Part shown: piece by piece, positions 57,501 to 64,000 of the stretch | How positions within the stretch are numbered: position 1 is the stretch's first letter | Layout of the letters: each line of letters begins with the position of its first letter | Source of the DNA: Voacanga thouarsii | Lineage: Eukaryota > Streptophyta > Magnoliopsida > Gentianales > Apocynaceae | Length of the DNA: 64,000 bases | Reading direction: 5' to 3' | Assembly: GCA_026120185.1 (NCBI GenBank) | Contig: JANUWF010002153.1 | Coordinates: forward strand, 248,001 to 312,000 | The notes under the pieces: model-generated | Database searches by the model: none | The model's input: only the letters and a program-made list of their open reading frames with translations | Told to the model about the DNA's origin: nothing | Made by a program: the position numbers and the translations under genes

Positions 57501-59977
57501 ATCAATCAAAGTCCAAACTTGATTGTCATACATGAAATTCATTTCTTACTTCATGGCTTCAAGTCATTTGTTAGATACTAAAATTTTCAAAATTTCTTCT
57601 AAGTGGTAAGCTCATCTTCTTCTATGAGTAATAAATATGTCATTGTGGTCACTAATGAGAAATCAATATATCTCAGGTGCCACACGAGTTCTACTTAACC
57701 TATGAGGTTCCTGTGTTTTTGAAAATTTGTTTATTTTGTCAATAGACTCAAGGATTAACCGGTTGATTATTATTTGTTTGTTCTTCTTAAATTTCACTAA
57801 GTTTAATTTATTTCCACTATCTTCTTTAAGCATAAATTCCTTCTTTAAGAAAACTTTATTCTTTGAAACAAATACTTTGTTTTTTGAAGGAGATAGAAAT
57901 AACACCTATGCGATTTCTTTGGATATTCAACAAGCAAACACTTATCAGACTTATTTTCTAATTTATTTGATTTTGTCCTCTTAATATAAGAAGGACATCC
58001 TCAATTCTCAAATGAGCTAATTTTAGTCTCTTATGGCATGATATCAACCATTTTTTATGGAATTCCATTTAAACTACAAACAGTAATTTTCAGTACATAT
58101 CCCCCAAAAAAATTTAGGTAATTCTGCAAAAGTCATCATGATTTGAACCATATCTAATAGAGTTTGATTCCTTCTTTTGGATACACTACTATACTGGGGT
58201 GTATGCAGAGGAGTCTATTGAGATAATATTTCATTATTTCTAAGATAACTTTGAAACTCTTGGCTCAAGTATTCACTTCCTTGATCAAATCTTAGAGTTT
58301 TAATACTTTTACTAAGTTGTTTCTTTACTTTATTCTAGAATTCTTTGAACTTGTCAAAGACTTCAAATTTCTATTTTATTAAATACAAATATCTAAATTG
58401 AGAATAATCATTAATAAAGTTTATGAAGTATTGATAATCTGCTCTTACTTGCAATGTCATTGGTCCACATACATCAATATATATTAGTTCCAATAATTAC
58501 TTATCTCTTTCCCCTTTCTTAGAAAAAGAATTTTTAGTCATTTTACTAACTAACAAGACTCACACATACCATATGATTCATAATCAAATGATGCTAAGTC
58601 ACCAAACTTGTGTAACTTAGATATGCGATTCTCATTTATATGACCTAAACGATAATATCATAATTAAGATGAGATTGCGTTATCTCTTTTTTGTTTCTTA
58701 TTGTTTATGTTGAGAGTTTGATTTTCATGTCTAGAACATACAAACAATTCATCAAAGCTACAGTACCATAATGAATATCATTTAATGAAAATTAAAAAAT
58801 TTTATTTTTAAAAATTAAATAAAATCCAAATAAATCTAAACAAGCAATTGAGATAATATTTTTGAGTAAAATTGGTACATAATAGTAGTTTTCTAATTCT
58901 AGAATTAATTTAGAAGGCAAGTATAGATGATAAGTTCCCACAACAAGTGCAACAACATTTGCTCCAATTATAGCATGTAGGTCCATAATACATTTTTCTA
59001 GCTTCCTACTGCTTTTTAGTCTCTATAAATTATTGCACAAATGAGATCCATATATGGTATCCAATACCTATATCTCATTATTAAATGTAGCATTAATCTT
59101 AATCATAAATATACTAGGAGTAGAAATATTAGCATGCTTTTCCTTTTCCTTCTTTTTCTTGACGGCCTCCAAGTAGTTTTTACAGTTATACCTCCAATAG
59201 CCCATTTTGCCATAATAGTGACATGGTCCTTTAGTAGCTGTCTCTTTCTTCTTAATTCCACATTTAGGCTTAGTTGAATTATTATTCTTCTTCTTTTGAA
59301 GAACTTTTTTCTTCTTAGAAGAAGTTGAAGAAAGACTACATTGTTTTCCTTCTTGATGGAGTCTTTTGCAGTCTTGAGAAGATTGATCAACTTAGATAAT
59401 ATGGACTCAATCTTGTTCATTTGATAGTTCATCACAAATTGTAAAGAACTAATTGGTAAAGATTGTACAATTAAGTCAACACTTAATTCATGGTTCATCA
59501 CAAAGTTGAGAGATCCAAGCTTCTCAATCGAGCCTAGTATTTTAAGCTCATGCATAGCAACTGAAACACCCTCTTCCATCTTAGAATGGAATAATTAGTA
59601 TGAGATCTCATATCTCTTTATTCTAGTTTGTTTGTCAAACAACTCATTTAGATGGAAAATGATAGTATAATCATTTATATACTCATGTTATTTTTGAAGT
59701 TAAAGATTCATTGACATCAGTATGATACATGATACTGTATTACTATCCTCTTGGTGCTTCTTATGGAATTCATGTTCTTTAGTAAGAGCATCAACTGCTG
59801 GAACTAGTAGAATATGAGCATCTAATATGTAGAATAACTTTTTGAATTTGAGAACGATTCTCAAATTCCTATACTAGTCCACGAAGTTGGTCTCCTTAAG
59901 CTTGTTTATTTCTAATATGCTACATAGATTCAAATTTGAAGTTATGATGCAAATGACCTATATGAAAGACAAGAGAT
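54574..59977 (-). pseudogene. Copia-3 gag-pol remnants
   Basis: RNase H pieces at 54600-55050 (STDQNITDPLTEALSQKKYD, LLYCDNNGVIAQTKESR). RT pieces at about 56990-57260 (EVYTTQPGDFTSMDHSKVCK, KLQMSIYRLK). Integrase area 57600-58650, much decayed. A gag end with a degenerate zinc knuckle CHYYGKMGYWRYNCKNYLE near 59160-59230. The block 59103-59579 is open for 158 codons but in a shifted frame over part of its length. The order is that of TNT1-type Copia polyproteins. Confidence 0.8.
55299..56734 (+). mobile_element. Solo LTR, SIRE/Maximus-like Copia
   Basis: A 1436-bp insertion in the RT connection region of Copia-3, flanked by TTGTG (55294-55298 and 56735-56739). Joining the flanks restores a CPQTQYERD-like Copia motif on the minus strand. 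The start TGTTAGCTTATAAGG, the AGGTAGTGGATATAG / CACTATAAATC block and the ATTCACCCTCTCTAAGG end resemble large LTRs of the SIRE lineage. Confidence 0.8.
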
Positions 59978-61405
59978 TGATGCGTAAATTTTGGGTGTAT
60001 AAAAATCATCAAATTTAAATCCATCCCTTAACTAAGTTTTAATTAAAATATTAATCCCAAAATACATATACGAGCAAGTATACTCATCGCAAGCAGAGTA
60101 TAAGGAATTAATGAGTATCGATCCTCAAAAGAACAAGTACACACTAATTACTTTTCATTCATTGTTTAACCGACCAAATAAAGTGATAAAATAAGAAAAA
60201 AAATACAATTCAAGGATGTAAAAATATGCAATTTAGAGAATTACTTTTGAACACATGACAATGAATCACTTAGCCAATATCTCAATTAATAATTATCTTG
60301 GTCGCATGAAGGATTAAATTAGAAATACTTCATTTGCAATCCATGATTCCCTATCTTATAAGTAATGTAATGGATATATTCTATCTCACTAGTCTTACTT
60401 AAAAGATGCATTAAAATAAATCCTCAAATAAATCCATATATTCTAGGTGATTTAAAACATAAAATTAGTCAATGAATCCATATTCTAGCAATCATCAACC
60501 ATCCTTTGATTACCGAAGTTCTTAACAATTAACCCATTTTTTCAAGTAAGTTAAGAAATAAAAAATATGAAATTAATTAGATTAAAGTCATTATCAACCC
60601 CCTTTTCAAGCAAATTAGTAACAAGGATGAACCAATCAACTTCGTAAGAAAAACAAGTAATCAAATATCAAGAAAAATAATTAATTGATCAAAAGACCAA
60701 ATTAACTCATATAAATCATGAATATCAAAATAATATCAAATTACAATAAAAACATTGATTACATCATTATTCTAGAAAAGAAAATAAAGGTCAAAAGAAA
60801 GAACTTATAGACAAGCCTTTCTTATTCTCTTTGGAAACCTTCTTAAACAATATTCCTTGATGTGATGAATTCCTCCTTTAATAAGTGATTTTCTGATGTG
60901 ATCCTTGAATTCATACCTTTGTCTTGTATTTTTACTGTTTAAATAGGCTCCCAAGAGGATAAAAATTTTTTCCTAAGCGTCCTAGGCTGAATAGAGATTG
61001 AAAAATACCAAAACTCTTGGGAAATTATCAAATCCGTGCAAAATTGAAAAGCTTGCCTACAGGGGCTAGAGCAGAGCCGGTGCCGGCTCTGTTGGTCACG
61101 GTCGGCTCCAACTGTGCTCTGGTCGGTCCGGTCGTGTTTTTTTTTCTTCAAAACTTCTCTTGTTCTTCAGATCGGGGCTGACATTGGTTCCGTAGGTCAC
61201 GACCGGCTCCAGCCGTGATCTGATGGTGACAGTTTCGATGTTTTTTTGTCATTTTCTATAATAAAAGTTCAAAATGCCTTTCCAAGGGTAAAATATCAAA
61301 TATGAAGGAATATACCTAGTTATTACAACAAATGTATCACAAAACACCCTCAAATAACTAGAAAAATATCGATGAATTTTGCCCCTATCACATTCTCCTA
61401 CACTT

Positions 61406-62340
61406 AAACCTTTGCTTATCCTCAAGCATATCACCTTAAACAAAGAAAGACAAGACATTCTTTCAAAAAGTTTACTTAGAACAAAGCCACAATTATCTTT
61501 CAAACCTTAGATATGTTCTTGTCATTCTTTCAATTCTTTGAAAATATTCACAAAATAAAATACCAGACAAGACATATCAAGGCCCTCGACGTCAAATTAA
61601 ATAAGTTTATGCTTTAATATAAGAATATCATTTCACCCTTCAAGTAAAAACATAGATAACATGAATCATACAAGTTAAGCTGTCTACCAATTCAAGCATT
61701 ATAAATTCAAAAATTGCACAACTCAAGTCATGATTTAAGAAAAATACTCTAATTTTTTTTCTCTCAAGTTTTTCAATGATTTAGGTAATTAATAGTCTCA
61801 AGTGCATGGATTTCTCTTCACATATCGTATTGGCCCTTTTTAGTTATCACTCATTATTTTTTCAACATTGTTTTCTCTCTTTTGCCTTTGGGAATTAATA
61901 GCCTCAAGAAAGTGAATTTTCTTCACTATCCGTTTTGGCCCCCCCATAATCAAGCAAAAACATTCTTCTCTCCTTCAAAGATGAAATAACAATCAACTTA
62001 TTTTTTTCATAATTTTTTCAACTCATGCTCAATTTTTTTTTTCTTCCAATCTTTCCACTCAAAGATTTTATCACCTCATTCCTCATCATAACTAAAAGTT
62101 AAGCAAAGTTTAATCTCATAATACAAGAGTTAGCCAAAAACTCTTCCCACATTCATCACATTATCTATATTCAATTAGATGAGTCAAATAATACTCAAAC
62201 ATTAATGCATAAACAAGATTAACTCAAATTCTCAAGTCTTAACATATCATATCTAATAAACCAATTTCTTGAGGTTAAATTTTAGAAAAATTTCAGAAAA
62301 ATTGCAACACACAAAAGATGTATATATGGAAAAATATCTT
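61406..62340 (-). other. Gypsy-2 pyrimidine-rich 3' internal region
   Basis: The T/C-rich plus strand corresponds to the purine-rich region of Gypsy-1 (44935-46038). Repeated ATTCTTTTC / CTCAAG-type blocks are seen, but no gene. Confidence 0.6.
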
Positions 62341-62689
62341 CAGTGCTAAATTCTCCCCCCACGCTTAAATTGGAGAGTGTCCTCAATGGCAAAAAATATA
62401 ACAATGAAATCTAAACCAAGGGATCAAAAATAAATAAAGAGGAAGAATAGAAAAAAGAAAATACTCCCATTGCAATTTAGTTCTAATATGTATGAATCCA
62501 TCACAAGGAGTTATAAGGGAAATGATACCTAACTAAAAAGAAACAAAAACAAAAAATGCAAATCTAGAAAAAAAAAAAACAAGAAAATAAAAATAAAGAA
62601 AGGACAAGGAAAGTACTAAAAAGAAATCCTAAGAAATGTCATGAAAATATAAAGAGAAAAGAAATACAGAGTAGTGGGAAAATACTCAA

Positions 62690-63985
62690 TCCTCATAATT
62701 ATGATCATCCTCCTTATCATCATCATCCTTATCATTGGCCCTATGGCTACCATTGCCTCCTTGAGTTCCAAGAAATCTTTGCATCCATTGCGCCCATTAT
62801 TGTTCTTGAGCATCTTGCCTCCTAGCGAGGATAGTCATGGACTCACACAGCTATAGCAATATTTCCGTTTGAGTCTCCATGCCAACTCTCAAGTGCTCTA
62901 ATTAACCTCTCACCTCAGCCTCAAAATCACCAATAGATTGGGTTTGTGAACTATGAGCATGAGCTTGAGGTGGTGGGGCAGGATGCTCTTCTTCTTCAAG
63001 TGGAAGCTCGACTTATCCCGGTGTTGCACATCAAAATGTTGTAACTAACCTCTCACCTTCGTATTGTACTGATAACTACAACTAGTAAGTGTTTTCTCAG
63101 TAACCATATCATGCTTCATTGTGGTTTCAGTAAGCTCCCCCACCAAGCTAATGCTAAAGGTTTCAAGAATTTTCATTATCACAAGGGGGAAGACAAAAGC
63201 TTTGGTGGAAAGGCGAGAATAGACTACATCCCGCATGGATTGAATAATTAAAGAAGTAAGAGAGATGGGTTGAGTATGCATCATCCTATGAAGAATATAC
63301 AAGTGCATTACACGGGACTCATTAAACCCACTTGCTTTTGGAACAATATTGTAAGCAAAGATATAGACTAGGGCACGTAGATTGGCTTTAAGGTCATTGT
63401 TAGAGTAAAAACCTACTTGCCATACTGGACCTCTCCTATATTCTCAAGGTAGCTCTAGTATCGCTGACTTTCCACTCAGGATTAGATAATATCTTTTGGT
63501 TATTGTGATCTACAGTTAACCAAGGACCTTCATTATTAACACGGAGGATGACAGCTAGTCTCTCTCTATCTAGAAAGGTGGGGGTGCCCTTTACCTTAGT
63601 CTCAAGATGGGTAGTGCACTTTTAGACCATGGTAGCATAAAATTCATTTACCAGACAGGGCAATAAGGTCCTTTTAGTTGAACTATTGGCCCCTACCCCA
63701 AGCATCTAAACATGAGTCCTAACTTGAGGGCATGGTCTAAGAAAGGTGCGAAGGTTCATTCTATTATAATCTTATTAGCAGCCCTTTTAGTGTACCACTT
63801 TTGACAGAATGGATCAATGAAATCAGTAGGGCGAAGGAACAATGGGTCAATGGATGTGGGGTAGAGGAAAATGAAGTTCTAGCCCATTTAGAAGATTGTC
63901 CCCTCTCTCTAGGCATGATGAAAAGATATGAAGATGGCTAATAAGGAATATGACTGAGGTACCACCACAATGTTACCACAACACT
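62690..63985 (-). pseudogene. Gypsy-2 extra ORF remnant
   Basis: Homologous to the 42937-44160 ORF. The clearest block is 63045-63308, with YILHRMMHTQPISLTSLIIQ and RLSTKAFVFPLVIMKILETF against the Gypsy-1 RLSTKAFVFLLVIMKILKDF. The end is acidic (DKDDDDKEDDHNYED) and the stop lies at about 62690. Several frameshifts and stops interrupt the upstream part. Confidence 0.8.
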
Positions 63986-64000
63986 CAATCAAGTTAAACT

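Larger units (their letters stand above)
52917..59977 (-). mobile_element. Copia-3: decayed LTR retrotransposon, 5' end lost
   Basis: Reads on the minus strand. The 3' LTR is about 52917-54573 (TGTTAGAGTTAAGCCCTAGA to a CGCAACACA-like end, about 1.65 kb). It is preceded by an AAGTGAGAGAT polypurine tract. RNase H and the RT end lie at 54574-55298; RT, integrase and gag continue at 56735-59977. A SIRE-like solo LTR interrupts pol, and Gypsy-2 has inserted in gag at 59978, so the 5' LTR is outside the window. Confidence 0.8.
59978..64000 (-). mobile_element. Gypsy-2: second copy of the Gypsy-1 family, running off the window
   Basis: The 3' LTR is 59978-61390 (1413 bp), ending in TACGCATCA and starting TGATAGGGGCAAAATTC. 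The polypurine region AAGTGTAGGAGAATG lies at 61391-61405. The internal region has a second tract (about 62341-62385) and the extra ORF remnant (62690-63985). Orientation is opposite to Gypsy-1. The left flanking pentamer is GAGAT (59973-59977); the partner is outside the window. Confidence 0.9.

Overview
The window is nuclear DNA from a flowering plant (eudicot or magnoliid; I cannot name the species). This follows from spliced genes with GT/AG introns, plant lineages of Copia and Gypsy LTR retrotransposons, MULE, hAT and RTE elements, and a plant mobile domain (PMD) gene. There is no bacterial, viral or organellar gene organisation. Nearly all open frames are broken transposon proteins or short exons.

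Layout, left to right. (1) 1-5642: right part of a large Mutator-like element (MULE A) carrying, on the minus strand, a mudrA-type transposase cut by the window edge and a four-exon PMD gene with a nonsense codon and a frameshift. (2) 5674-6804: a small non-autonomous MULE (B) with a perfect 9-bp target duplication. (3) 6818-38981, minus strand: a host gene, the plant UTP25/NOF1 homologue (nucleolar SSU-processome protein), recovered as 24 small exons over 32 kb. Its introns hold two Copia elements (13841-18971, with an RTE LINE fragment in one LTR; 22032-26929), a Copia solo LTR (20353-20629), a TIR transposon (32138-33578), a Gypsy 3' fragment (about 35040-35815) and an RTE tail (30007-30098). 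Two exons carry in-frame stops and one or more central exons were not found, so this copy looks like a pseudogene unless the assembly is wrong. (4) 39022-48076: a Pack-MULE (C) directly upstream of UTP25, with a captured 3'-terminal coding fragment of another gene, itself split by a 7.9-kb Athila-like Gypsy element (39517-47444) that has gag and an extra ORF but no pol. (5) 48359-49253: a fourth MULE of the same family (D). (6) 49805-64000: a nest of a hAT element, a Copia element, a SIRE-like solo LTR inside that Copia, and a second copy of the gag+ORF Gypsy family running off the right edge.

Four related MULEs (A-D) bracket the host gene on both sides. They share TIRs and a subterminal palindromic motif built on AGGTCGCATT / AATGCGACCT. 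Their 9-bp duplications, together with the 5-bp duplications of the LTR elements, allow the order of insertion to be read directly. The most interesting material is this MULE family (PMD plus transposase cargo, gene capture, repeated insertion at one locus) and the pol-less Gypsy family.
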